From assembly GCA_947501845.1 (NCBI GenBank), contig CANMXP010000015.1, forward strand, positions 1 to 64,000: 64,000 nucleotides of DNA, in the 5' to 3' direction. The translations under genes and the position numbers were made by a program. This document shows, in pieces, positions 51,953-60,711 of the stretch; position 1 is the stretch's first letter; each line of letters begins with the position of its first letter. The DNA comes from an uncultured Flavobacteriaceae bacterium (GTDB lineage Bacteria > Bacteroidota > Bacteroidia > Flavobacteriales > Flavobacteriaceae). Below the pieces are notes generated by a model that saw only the letters and a list, made by a program, of their open reading frames with translations, made no database searches and was not told where the DNA came from.

Positions 51953-54900
51953 TTAAAATTTTAAGTTAACGCCTAATAGAAATGTACTTGCAGTAGGATA
52001 AAATCCTTGATCTATACCGCCACCAATAGGGTCTCCTGTTGATGCTGTTGGGTCGTATCCTGTATATTCGGTTAAAGTGAACAAATTACTTGCTGACACA
52101 TATAGCCTTACCTTATCAAGTTTTGAGTTTTCAAGAGACTTGGCTGAGAAATTATAACCTAATTGTACATTTTGAAGACGAATGAATGAGCCGTCTTCTA
52201 CAAAATAGTCTGAAAATAAGCCATTAGAGTTTGCTCCTGTTGTTACCCTAGGATCTGTATTGGTACTACCGTCTCCCGTCCATCTATTTAAGAAATAGAT
52301 ACTTCTATTTGTTAGGTTTTGATTACGTTCGTAGTTACGCACTATCTCATTTCCTACAGATGCGAATGCGTAAGCAGCAAAATCGAAATTTTTATAGTCT
52401 AAGGAGATATTAAGCCCCATAGTAGCGTCTGGAAGCGGATCGCCAATGTACACTTTATCGTCATCGTCAATAGCACCATCTCCATTGGTATCAACAAATT
52501 TTAAGTCACCAGGTTGTACGGCATCGTTAATTATTGGATTTGCATCAACTTCGGCTTGATTTTGAAAAACACCATTGGTTTTAAAGCCTCTAAAATAGCC
52601 AATTGGAAAACCAGCTTCCATTCTTGATGGTGGGTCTTGGCCCACACCAAAAGAACCTCCTGTTAAGAAGCCACCATCTGAGCTCACTTCAAGCACATTA
52701 TTGTCTATGGCGGTAACGTTATATCTGATACTGAATTTAAAATCGTCACTAAAGTTATCGGAATAACCAATCGCAAACTCAAGACCTTTATTTTCTACGG
52801 TTCCTGCATTAACAACTGGAGCCTCAGAACCTGGTGCGCCTACACCTAATAGCCCAGATACTTGTGGTACGACTAATAAATCTTCGGTTGTTTTTTTAAA
52901 ATAATCGGCTGTTATATCAATTTTGTTATCCCAGAAACGCATGTCTAAACCAATATCCCAGGTTTTTTGCTTTTCCCATCTTATCTCTGGATTTGCAACG
53001 GCCCCTGCTGCTGCACCAAAAATTAATTCTTCATTATAAACATAAGTACCTTCACCGTTAAGCAGTGATACAAATCTGTAGTCTGGAATTCTATCATTTC
53101 CTAGGATTCCGTAAGACCCTCTAAACTTTAGGAAGTTTATGAATTTAACATCTTCAAGAAATTTCTCATCGGAAGCAATCCAACCAATGGATCCTGAAGG
53201 GAAATATCCGAATTTGTTTTTGGGTCCGAATTTGGTCGAACCATCTCGACGGATTACAGCAGAGATTAAATACTTGCCCTCAAAATTATATTGTAACCTA
53301 CCAAAGTAAGATAGTAACCTTGCATCAAATGTTGGGTTTCTTCCTAAGGCTTGATTAATATCCTCAACATCAGATGATTCATCTATATTAGCATTTAAAA
53401 CGCTATTGTCGATAATATCAAAACCTTTTCTCCCAGTGAATTCTCCTGTTGTTTTAAATACGGACGTACCCAATACAAAATTCACATTATGAACATCTTT
53501 AAAGACGTTTTCGTATTTAATGAAAGCATCAAAGGTATAATCTCTAAAATAATCTAACCGCTCTAATACTTCACTTCTATCTTTATTAAAAACCTTTCCA
53601 CTTCCAAAGAATGCTATTGGGCTAAATACTTTTTGTCTAGCCTCAGCATAGTTAAATTGAATATTGGACTGCACAGTAAAGTGCTCTAAAAAGTTATATG
53701 ATAAACTTAAGTTACCACTTAGTTTGTCTACTTTACTTCTATCGAATGTATTTGCCATTTGGGCAATAGGGTTTATAACTTCATTACCTAAGCCTTCTGC
53801 AATTGTGAAATCGCCGTTTGTATCTCTAATAGCTAGGTTTGGTGCCATATTTAAGGCATTGAAGAGTACCGATCCTAAAGCATTTTCACTAAGGTTTCTT
53901 TTTTTAGTATGAAAATAAGTTAGGCCAGCTACTAATTTGAAGTTTTCTAAAAAATCCAGATTATAACTCCCACGTTGTGTAAAACGCGTAAAGTTTGATT
54001 TGTTTCCTCCAATAATACCATCTTGTGTTAGAAAAGATCCACTAACAGCGTATGACGATTTTTCCTTACCACCTTTAAATGTGATGGAATGATTAAAAAT
54101 GGGGGCACTTTCAAATACTTGGTCCTGCCAATCGGTGCCTACTCCTAAAACAGATAAATCTGTAAAAGGTGGTGTGCTTCCTCCTGCAGCAAAAGCTTCA
54201 TTTACCAATACGCCGTATTCGGTAGCATTTGCAACAGGTATTTTTCTTGTGGTTTTTTGAAATCCTGCATAAGCAGAGTACTCTATAGATAAAGGTTGAT
54301 CTTTTCGACCCGTTTTGGTTGTTATAAGAATAACTCCGTTTGCTGCTCTTACACCATAAATTCCTGCCGTAGCATCTTTAAGGACATTTACACTAGCAAT
54401 GTCATTTGGATTTATGATACTTAAGTCTTCTATCACGTTTCCATCAACTAATATTAAAGGGCGGCTATCACCGTTTGTAGAAACCCCACGAATACTAATT
54501 GTAGCATTCCCACCTGGAGAACCCGATTGAGATGTAATGTTCACACCAGCAACCTGACCTTGCAACGCTTGTTCTACTCGAGTCGGTTTTAAAGCTTCTA
54601 TTGTTTCACTTGAAACAACACTAACGGCTCCAGTTAATTCTTTCTTTTTCTGGGCGCCATAACCAATAACAACAACTTCATTTAGTTTAGCAACATCTTC
54701 TGCTAATTGTACAGTTACATTTTTGTTATCGGTTACAATAACCTCTTGAGTTACATAACCTAGATAACTAAATATAAGTGTGGAGCCAATTTCTACATCG
54801 GCTATGGTGAAGTTACCATCAAAATCTGTTACAGCTCCTTTGCTTGTATTTTTAACGATTACGTTAGCCCCAGGAATTGGGAAACCAGTACCGTCTTGAA

Positions 54901-54982
54901 CGTTTCCACTAACATCTACATTCTGCGCACTAGAAAATGCAATAAAGAACAGTGTTAGAATTTTAAAGAGAGTGTGTCTCAT
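51953..54982 (-). CDS. SusC/RagA-family TonB-dependent transporter
   Basis: A 1009-residue outer-membrane importer. A signal peptide (to SSAQ) is followed by a carboxypeptidase-D-like regulatory domain (VSGNVQDGTGFPIPGANV, DFDGNFTI) to about residue 105, the plug with ELTGAVSVVSSE and SIRGVSTNGDSRPLILVDG, the SusC mark NVLKDATAGIYGVRAANGVI, and a long beta-barrel ending in LGVNLKF with terminal Phe. Together with SusD it takes up large beta-glucan oligosaccharides using TonB energy. It is the first gene of the operon; the shared 15-mer lies at 55073-55087. Confidence 0.96.
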   Translation of the reverse strand: MRHTLFKILTLFFIAFSSAQNVDVSGNVQDGTGFPIPGANVIVKNTSKGAVTDFDGNFTIADVEIGSTLIFSYLGYVTQEVIVTDNKNVTVQLAEDVAKLNEVVVIGYGAQKKKELTGAVSVVSSETIEALKPTRVEQALQGQVAGVNITSQSGSPGGNATISIRGVSTNGDSRPLILVDGNVIEDLSIINPNDIASVNVLKDATAGIYGVRAANGVILITTKTGRKDQPLSIEYSAYAGFQKTTRKIPVANATEYGVLVNEAFAAGGSTPPFTDLSVLGVGTDWQDQVFESAPIFNHSITFKGGKEKSSYAVSGSFLTQDGIIGGNKSNFTRFTQRGSYNLDFLENFKLVAGLTYFHTKKRNLSENALGSVLFNALNMAPNLAIRDTNGDFTIAEGLGNEVINPIAQMANTFDRSKVDKLSGNLSLSYNFLEHFTVQSNIQFNYAEARQKVFSPIAFFGSGKVFNKDRSEVLERLDYFRDYTFDAFIKYENVFKDVHNVNFVLGTSVFKTTGEFTGRKGFDIIDNSVLNANIDESSDVEDINQALGRNPTFDARLLSYFGRLQYNFEGKYLISAVIRRDGSTKFGPKNKFGYFPSGSIGWIASDEKFLEDVKFINFLKFRGSYGILGNDRIPDYRFVSLLNGEGTYVYNEELIFGAAAGAVANPEIRWEKQKTWDIGLDMRFWDNKIDITADYFKKTTEDLLVVPQVSGLLGVGAPGSEAPVVNAGTVENKGLEFAIGYSDNFSDDFKFSIRYNVTAIDNNVLEVSSDGGFLTGGSFGVGQDPPSRMEAGFPIGYFRGFKTNGVFQNQAEVDANPIINDAVQPGDLKFVDTNGDGAIDDDDKVYIGDPLPDATMGLNISLDYKNFDFAAYAFASVGNEIVRNYERNQNLTNRSIYFLNRWTGDGSTNTDPRVTTGANSNGLFSDYFVEDGSFIRLQNVQLGYNFSAKSLENSKLDKVRLYVSASNLFTLTEYTGYDPTASTGDPIGGGIDQGFYPTASTFLLGVNLKF

Positions 54983-55072
54983 CTGATTTAGTTTTTTAGT
55001 TTATTTTTAAGTTTAGTTTTGAGTCATGTAAAATTAGCTATAGCCCTTGTTGAATCCTTATTTTAAACCGCA

Positions 55073-55087
55073 ACAAAAAGCATACAT
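55073..55087 (-). promoter_or_regulatory. Putative PUL regulator site upstream of susC (shared 15-mer)
   Basis: ATGTATGCTTTTTGT on the - strand, identical to 32984-32998. It lies 90 bp from the susC start and 37 bp before TAATTTTA, which is a near match to TAnnTTTG. The position fits an activator site upstream of the core promoter. Confidence 0.6.
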
Positions 55088-55233
55088 GACAAAAAAAACA
55101 TCATTTTAGTGTCAAAACTTCATTGTTTACTGGCTTTTAGTAAGAAATTCTTTTTGTAAACCAGTCTTTTAAAGGTACGAAAATACATCGGTGTTGTGGT
55201 AATGTATAGGTAAAAAATCGATATGTTGTAGAC

Positions 55234-58041
55234 CTATATTTCCAAAATATAGTCTGTTAAGCTTGATTCATGCGGCAAATTCATCTTTTTACGCAGTCTG
55301 TAACGCTTAACTTCAACACTCCTAGCGGAAATGTTAAGTAGGGGAGCAATTTCTTTCGAAGACAAATTGAGTCTAAGGTATGCACAGAGTCTTAGATCGT
55401 TTGAAGTAAGGGAAGGGTGTATTTGTTTTATCTTTTTAAGAAAGTCTTTATCTGCATTATTAAAGGCTTCTTCGAAAACATGCCAATCGTCGGTATTATT
55501 TAAGTTTCTGTCAATAATCTTAATAACATGTTTTATATTCTTTGCATCATCAATATTTTGTAATTCCTTTTTGATGCTATTTAAGAATTCATTCTTTTTT
55601 ATTAAACTCATTGTTGAAATACCTAGTTCACGGTTTTTGTTATCTATATCTTGTCTTAACTTCTCATTGTTAAAACGCATGAACTGTTGCCTGTTTTCTA
55701 ACTCTTTTAATTCTAGTTCCCGTCTGGTTTTTTGCAACAATGCTTCCCGTTGTTTTCTGTAATAGCGTTTATAAATATTGTGCATCATTAATGAAAACAA
55801 TAAAACAAAAATGACATATGTCGATAACATTAATTTTGAAAGGTACCAGGGCCTTTCTATATTAAAACTATAAGAAGCTACATTTTTAGTATGGGTATTA
55901 CCCACTTTAGCTCTTACATTAAATATATAATCACCGTAAGGTAAATTTTCAAATAATGTATTAGACTTAGGAGACCAATCGCTCCAATTAGGATACAGCC
56001 CTTCTAATTGATATTGATATTCTGTATCGAGGTATTTTTCAAATTCGGCAACGCTAAACGTAAACTCCATATTATTATCTTTGTTTTCAAAGATTCCATA
56101 AACGTTTTTATCTACTATTTCTGGGCTTGTTATGATACTGTGTTTTGTAATTGAATTAATTGAAATATTGTAAGATTTATTAAAGAACTTGTCTAAATCC
56201 AAAACAATAAAACCTGTTGAGGTTCCTATTAAATATCTTTGATTATCTAAGTGCGTTATATTTTCGTAGCCTGTTAACCCTCTTGGCAAGGACTTAGAAA
56301 AAGGGATTTTATTGACCTTTGGAGTATTACTTAATTTGCCTGGAGAGATATAATTTAAATCCTTTTTAGAAAAACACCATAAGGTATTTGTCTTTTCATT
56401 AAACTCGAGCTTACCAGAAGTATAATCCTCTTTTGTAAATAGAGTGCTTAAAATAGAGTCTTTTAAAAACTTATTAGCTTCTTCTGTATTATATTTTAAA
56501 ACCCCTTCTTTATAAGTATATAATAAGTCATTATTATATTTAATAATACTAGAGTTTAGTTCTTTATCTAAATCTGGGTCTTTTTCAATACCTAAAACTT
56601 TTGTAAAATCTTTGTCTATATTAATTTTAAAGACCCCTTTGTATTCGTGACTAATAAAGATTTGGTTATTATAAAGCTCAAAAAATTTACTTGAGAGATC
56701 AAATCCTTCTATTTTATTTCTGAAGATCCAGTTGTCATTGACTTTCTTAAGAATGTATAAACCATCATAGTTGCCTTGTAACAATAAATCTGTTTTTTCT
56801 ATTGATTTTATATTCCAGGTACCTTGTTGTATGCCTTTAATTTTTGTTCCTGCATTATTATTTATAATTGAGGTTCCAGTATCATGCCCACAAAACAAGG
56901 TGTTGTCTATAATAGTTAAACACCAAACAGCTTCTTGAATATCTTCAATAAGCTTAAAATCTTCTTGTCCTTGTAATGGCTTATAAAATAGTCCTTGGTT
57001 GGTTCCTAAGTATAAATTACCATTAAAAACGGCAGATGCGTATATTGTTCCTATTTTACCTTCTTCATCTGTATAAATACTAAAAGGTGATTTAATATTC
57101 ACACAGTTAATTCCATTTTCTAGGGCTAGCCATATATTATTTTCGGCATCTTCAAAAACCCAATGAACCGTATTATTACTTAACCCATGAAAAGTATCTA
57201 TATTATAGTCAATAACACCTTCTGGTGTTAGATGCAATATACCATTGGATCTGGTTCCTAAAATAAAACTATTGTCTTTTAACTGAATACTACGAAAAAC
57301 ACTAATTTCCGACAGCTTTTCGTTTGCAGGAATGTTCCATTTAGAAAGGTTTTCGCTGTCTAAAACATAAAACCCATTATTCTCTGTTTCTATTAAAAGG
57401 GACCCATTTTTATTAAAAATATTAACGAGCCTATTTTCTTTAAGTATGTCATGATTCGAAACCAATATTGATTCACCATTTTCAATTTTATAAACACCGT
57501 CTTTAGTTTTTTGGTAGTAAATCGTTTTATCGACTTTAAATATTTTATAGATAATAGTTTCTGAGTTAATAATACTATAAGAATCTGTTGTTTTGTTATA
57601 AATATAGATTCGTTTTAAAGACTGAAATAGTATATATTCATCTATACTTATGATGTTCCAAAATTCCTCGTCTTCTAAAAGATCTATGTTTAGTTTTTTA
57701 GATAATGATGTATAATACAACAACCCAAATTTATTTCTCTGCCAGTACCCAAACTCTCTATTGCAACCAGTATATATTAGGTTGTCTATAACATTGACCG
57801 ACCTAATGATCGTTTCATTTGGGGATACATATAATTGCCAATTGGCACCGTTAAATTCAAGTAAGCCTTTATTATTGGCCACGTAAATATAATTTTCTTC
57901 AGATTGAGAAATAGACCAGTTTTGAGTTTCGGCACCATAATTTTTTGATGAAAAAATTTCAATAGGAGGGTGTTCTTGTGCTTGTAGAAAACAACAGGCA
58001 CAAAAGAACATCGTTAAAAACAAGAAATAGAATTGTTTCAA
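55234..58041 (-). CDS. SusR-like membrane-tethered regulator (Reg_prop, Y_Y_Y, LuxR-type HTH)
   Basis: A 935-residue one-component regulator. A signal peptide is followed by a large periplasmic beta-propeller of Reg_prop-type blades (NNTVHWVFEDAENNIWLALENG) and a Y_Y_Y domain (YQYQLEGLYPNWSDWS, NLPYGDYIFNVRA). One membrane helix follows near residues 735-757, then a cytosolic coiled coil and a C-terminal LuxR-type helix-turn-helix (LTSNDLRLCAYLRLNLSSKEIAPLLNISARSVEVKRYRL, in two blocks of about 870-910). No histidine kinase or receiver is present. It probably senses an oligosaccharide in the periplasm and activates the adjacent susC operon, as SusR does. Confidence 0.9.
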   Translation of the reverse strand: MKQFYFLFLTMFFCACCFLQAQEHPPIEIFSSKNYGAETQNWSISQSEENYIYVANNKGLLEFNGANWQLYVSPNETIIRSVNVIDNLIYTGCNREFGYWQRNKFGLLYYTSLSKKLNIDLLEDEEFWNIISIDEYILFQSLKRIYIYNKTTDSYSIINSETIIYKIFKVDKTIYYQKTKDGVYKIENGESILVSNHDILKENRLVNIFNKNGSLLIETENNGFYVLDSENLSKWNIPANEKLSEISVFRSIQLKDNSFILGTRSNGILHLTPEGVIDYNIDTFHGLSNNTVHWVFEDAENNIWLALENGINCVNIKSPFSIYTDEEGKIGTIYASAVFNGNLYLGTNQGLFYKPLQGQEDFKLIEDIQEAVWCLTIIDNTLFCGHDTGTSIINNNAGTKIKGIQQGTWNIKSIEKTDLLLQGNYDGLYILKKVNDNWIFRNKIEGFDLSSKFFELYNNQIFISHEYKGVFKINIDKDFTKVLGIEKDPDLDKELNSSIIKYNNDLLYTYKEGVLKYNTEEANKFLKDSILSTLFTKEDYTSGKLEFNEKTNTLWCFSKKDLNYISPGKLSNTPKVNKIPFSKSLPRGLTGYENITHLDNQRYLIGTSTGFIVLDLDKFFNKSYNISINSITKHSIITSPEIVDKNVYGIFENKDNNMEFTFSVAEFEKYLDTEYQYQLEGLYPNWSDWSPKSNTLFENLPYGDYIFNVRAKVGNTHTKNVASYSFNIERPWYLSKLMLSTYVIFVLLFSLMMHNIYKRYYRKQREALLQKTRRELELKELENRQQFMRFNNEKLRQDIDNKNRELGISTMSLIKKNEFLNSIKKELQNIDDAKNIKHVIKIIDRNLNNTDDWHVFEEAFNNADKDFLKKIKQIHPSLTSNDLRLCAYLRLNLSSKEIAPLLNISARSVEVKRYRLRKKMNLPHESSLTDYILEI

Positions 58042-58297
58042 AAATATTAGTTTGTTGTACTACTAATATACTAAAAATAAGATTTGTAAGAGATGTTGTA
58101 TGGTTTTTGTATGGGTAATTAATTTATTAATTAGTAAAATTCATTATCATAACTATCCCTAAACATATCTTTTAAGTGAAGTATTTTAGCCCTTATTTTA
58201 TAGCCTTGTTATAATTGGTTTTATAACAAATTTTTTATTCTAAGTAACAAATTGTTTCGTGTCTCGTCATCTAAATATAACTTAAAAAAACAAGAGC

Positions 58298-58987
58298 ATG
58301 TATTCAAATAAGAAGAAGGGAAGGTTAGCTGGTTTATTTTTTTTAATTCTAGCCATTACAGGCATTTTTGCCGAATTTTTTGTTCGTCAAAAGTTTTATA
58401 TACCTAATGATCCAGCGGCTACCACTCAAAATATAGTTGAAAATGAATGGTTATTCCGTCTTGGTTTTGTGAGTGATTTGGTAATGTCTACCATGTTCTT
58501 TTTCTATGCATACATTCTATACCTGCTTTTTAAGCCTGTAAGTAAACATATTTCGCTATTCTTATTGTTATGCGTGATAATATCTGTTGCTATGTTTTGT
58601 CAAAATGCATTAAATCAATTTTCCGCTTTAGAATTAATGGTGAATAACTCTTATTCATCAGCATTTGCACCAGAACAGTTAGAGGTTTTATCTATGTTCT
58701 TTCAAAACATCCATACTAAAGGATATTTTATAAATCAGATTTTTTATGGACTGTACTTATTCCCTTTGGGTTATATGATTATTAAGTCTGGATTAGCTCC
58801 AAAAATAATTGGTGTTTTTTTAATATTGGGTTGTATAGGAGATTTAATAGATTTCGTCGTGTTTTTTCTTTATCCAAACACACAATCTGTTTTGCTTGAG
58901 AATATTACCATTCCAGCTGACATTGGAGAAATTTCACTTTGTCTTTGGTTTTTAATAATGGGAGCTAGGAATCTAAAAAGTCATTAA
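58298..58987 (+). CDS. DUF4386 family membrane protein (second member)
   Basis: A 229-residue polytopic membrane protein. It begins GRLAGLFFLILAITGIFAE and has YGLYLFPLGYMIIKSGLAPKIIG and the close GEISLCLWFLIMG, the same landmarks as the protein at 12079-12792. The function is unknown. It is a single gene convergent with the ABM monooxygenase gene, and a strong bidirectional terminator lies between them. Confidence 0.9.
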   Translation: MYSNKKKGRLAGLFFLILAITGIFAEFFVRQKFYIPNDPAATTQNIVENEWLFRLGFVSDLVMSTMFFFYAYILYLLFKPVSKHISLFLLLCVIISVAMFCQNALNQFSALELMVNNSYSSAFAPEQLEVLSMFFQNIHTKGYFINQIFYGLYLFPLGYMIIKSGLAPKIIGVFLILGCIGDLIDFVVFFLYPNTQSVLLENITIPADIGEISLCLWFLIMGARNLKSH

Positions 58988-59040
58988 TGGGATGTTGTTA
59001 TTTCTAAACATTCACTTTTAAAAGAACATAACTAAATAAA

Positions 59041-59087
59041 TAGGGAGGCCTAAAAGCTCATTCGGAATGAGTTTTTAGGCCTCCCTA
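59041..59087. terminator. Bidirectional terminator between convergent genes
   Basis: A 15-bp perfect stem, TAGGGAGGCCTAAAA / TTTTAGGCCTCCCTA, extended inward by CTCATT / AATGAG. It lies between the DUF4386 stop (58987) and the ABM gene stop (59121). Confidence 0.85.
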
Positions 59088-59120
59088 CTTATACATACCT
59101 TTATCTTTGCAACCCGTTTT

Positions 59121-59417
59121 CTAGCCTATATGGGTCATTTCATTTAGAGAGAATTCTTCAACAGCACCATCAGTTGCTTTCATGTAATCGGCTAAATGGG
59201 TATTGTTCATATGTGCTTGCCACAATTCGCGACTTTCCCAATTTTCGTAAAACAGAAATAGGTTTTCATTTTGATTGTCTTGGTGCAAGTCATAGTTTAT
59301 GCATCCTTTTTCTGCCTTGGTAATATCGATTAGTTTTAGCAATTCATTTTTTACTAATTCTCTTTTTTCTGGTTTAGCTAAAATTTTTGCTACAATTGTT
59401 AATTTTTGATTTGCCAT
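59121..59417 (-). CDS. Antibiotic biosynthesis monooxygenase (ABM/YgiN-like)
   Basis: A 98-residue protein of the dimeric alpha/beta barrel ABM fold. TIVAKILAKPEKRELVKNELL opens the domain, and CINYDLHQDNQNENLFLFYENW with the following HMNNTHLADYM are its standard signature. Relatives are quinol monooxygenases or heme-degrading proteins; the substrate is unknown. It starts 12 bp after the nitroreductase gene and probably shares its transcript, under HxlR control. Confidence 0.88.
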   Translation of the reverse strand: MANQKLTIVAKILAKPEKRELVKNELLKLIDITKAEKGCINYDLHQDNQNENLFLFYENWESRELWQAHMNNTHLADYMKATDGAVEEFSLNEMTHIG

Positions 59418-59429
59418 TATTTTTCTCTT

Positions 59430-60029
59430 TTAAATTGTTTCTATTACTTTATTGATATCTCTTCTAGACTTAGGATTTTTACTTGGCTGATTAAAATCGT
59501 CTTGATCTCTATAGCCTATAGCTACAACCACAAGTGTGGTGTAGTCTGTCTGATTTAATATAGAGTCATAGTTTTTTGGCTCTATACCTTCCATTGGGGT
59601 TGCATCAATACCCATTTCAGCACAAGCACTTAATAAAATGCCTAAAGCTAAATAAACCTGCCTCCCAAACCAAGCTTTTATTTGTTCTTCAGGTTGTGGT
59701 TTTATGAATTCCTTGTAATAGTCTACCGCTCCTTTTGGAAGCCCTTTTTCTATTTGTTCTTCAAATAAGTTTATATTGTTGATTCTACTAAATACTACAA
59801 CAGTATCTGAATCGAGAACTTTATTCGTGTTTAGCCAGGACACTTCTGAAAGTTTCTTTTTTGTATCACTATCTGAGATGAAAGTAAATCTCCAGGGTTG
59901 ACTGTTTATGGAAGATGGACTTAAATGTAGAATTTCTTTTAGTGTTTCGATTTTTTGGTTTTCGATTTTTTTGGAGGCATCGTATTTTTTTGTGGTGTAA
60001 CGACGTTGCATGGATTCAAGAAAACTCAT
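59430..60029 (-). CDS. Nitroreductase-family NAD(P)H oxidoreductase
   Basis: A 199-residue flavoprotein. RYTTKKYD near the start and LHLSPSSINSQPWRF are the FMN-binding marks of the NfsB-like group, followed by YLALGILLSACAEMGIDATPMEG. Such enzymes reduce nitroaromatics, quinones or enones using FMN and NAD(P)H. The gene is divergent from an HxlR regulator, an arrangement in which the regulator usually controls the oxidoreductase in response to electrophiles or quinones. Confidence 0.92.
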   Translation of the reverse strand: MSFLESMQRRYTTKKYDASKKIENQKIETLKEILHLSPSSINSQPWRFTFISDSDTKKKLSEVSWLNTNKVLDSDTVVVFSRINNINLFEEQIEKGLPKGAVDYYKEFIKPQPEEQIKAWFGRQVYLALGILLSACAEMGIDATPMEGIEPKNYDSILNQTDYTTLVVVAIGYRDQDDFNQPSKNPKSRRDINKVIETI

Positions 60030-60065
60030 ATTTTTAATTTGTTTTTTTTACTATAAAATCTATAG

Positions 60066-60099
60066 TTGCAAAAATAAGTATAGTAATATATCTTTGCAA
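60066..60099. promoter_or_regulatory. Overlapping divergent promoters with paired TTGCAA sites
   Basis: On the + strand, TTG at 60066 and TATCTTTG at 60089-60096 (19-bp gap from TTGC) form a good Bacteroidota promoter for hxlR. On the - strand, TATTTTTG (60075-60068) with TTG at 60099-60097 can serve the nitroreductase gene. TTGCAA occurs at both ends (60066-60071 and 60094-60099), a plausible HxlR operator. Confidence 0.6.
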
Positions 60100-60138
60100 T
60101 AACGGTCAAAAAGGATAGTATAAATTTTTTATTTGATA

Positions 60139-60474
60139 ATGTATAAATTTAAAGGAAAAGAATACCCTTGCTGTGCTAGTTTAACTATGGGTATTATAGG
60201 CGGAAAATGGAAAACGGTTATCTTGTATCATTTGATGCAAGAAACCTTGCGTTATAACGAACTAAGGAAAATAATGCCTACGGTCACCGAGCGTACTTTA
60301 AGTTTACAGTTAAAGACATTGGAAGAAGATGGTATAGTAAAAAGAAAGGTTTACACCTCAAAACCACCTCTTAAAGTTGAGTATTCCTTAACTGAATTTG
60401 GAAAAACTTTAGTTCCCTTAATTCAATCTATAGCCAATTGGGGCGATTTTGTAATAGAAAATTATTCCAATTAG
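60139..60474 (+). CDS. HxlR-family transcriptional regulator
   Basis: A 111-residue winged-helix regulator. The family marks are complete: CCASLTMGIIGGKWKTVILYHL, RYNELRKIMPTVTERTLSLQL and YTSKPPLKVEYSLTEFG. The Cys pair (about residues 11-12) near the N-terminus is in the position used for redox or electrophile sensing in HxlR/YodB proteins. The start at 60139 is preferred over the TTG at 60133. It lies divergent from the nitroreductase/ABM pair and is the likely regulator of both. Confidence 0.93.
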   Translation: MYKFKGKEYPCCASLTMGIIGGKWKTVILYHLMQETLRYNELRKIMPTVTERTLSLQLKTLEEDGIVKRKVYTSKPPLKVEYSLTEFGKTLVPLIQSIANWGDFVIENYSN

Positions 60475-60494
60475 GTGCACTGTCTCTTTTAGTT

Positions 60495-60534
60495 AACCAC
60501 TCACTTTTTGGTCATGAATAAGAAAGAGGTGGTT
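60495..60534 (+). terminator. Terminator candidate after hxlR
   Basis: A long stem beginning AACCAC and ending GTGGTT, with a partly paired interior, followed by TTAG. It lies 21 bp beyond the hxlR stop. Confidence 0.45.
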
Positions 60535-60711
60535 TTAGTATATTGCCTTTATATTTTTATTCTTATTCAATTTTTGGAAAAACCTGATTGTCTTTATATT
60601 TTAGAGAGGAGTCTCCAGGTCGTTATTATCAAAAAAAGTTTTAGAAGCAAACTGACTAATGTCATCTTTAGTACGGTTTGTGGTTAATACTTTTGGAAAA
60701 ATACGTTAAAT

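Noticed and set aside
55331-55762. A 143-codon + strand frame opposite the regulator's HTH region
   Set aside because: It overlaps well-conserved regulator sequence on the other strand. Its Ser/Leu/Phe-rich composition is typical of antisense translation.
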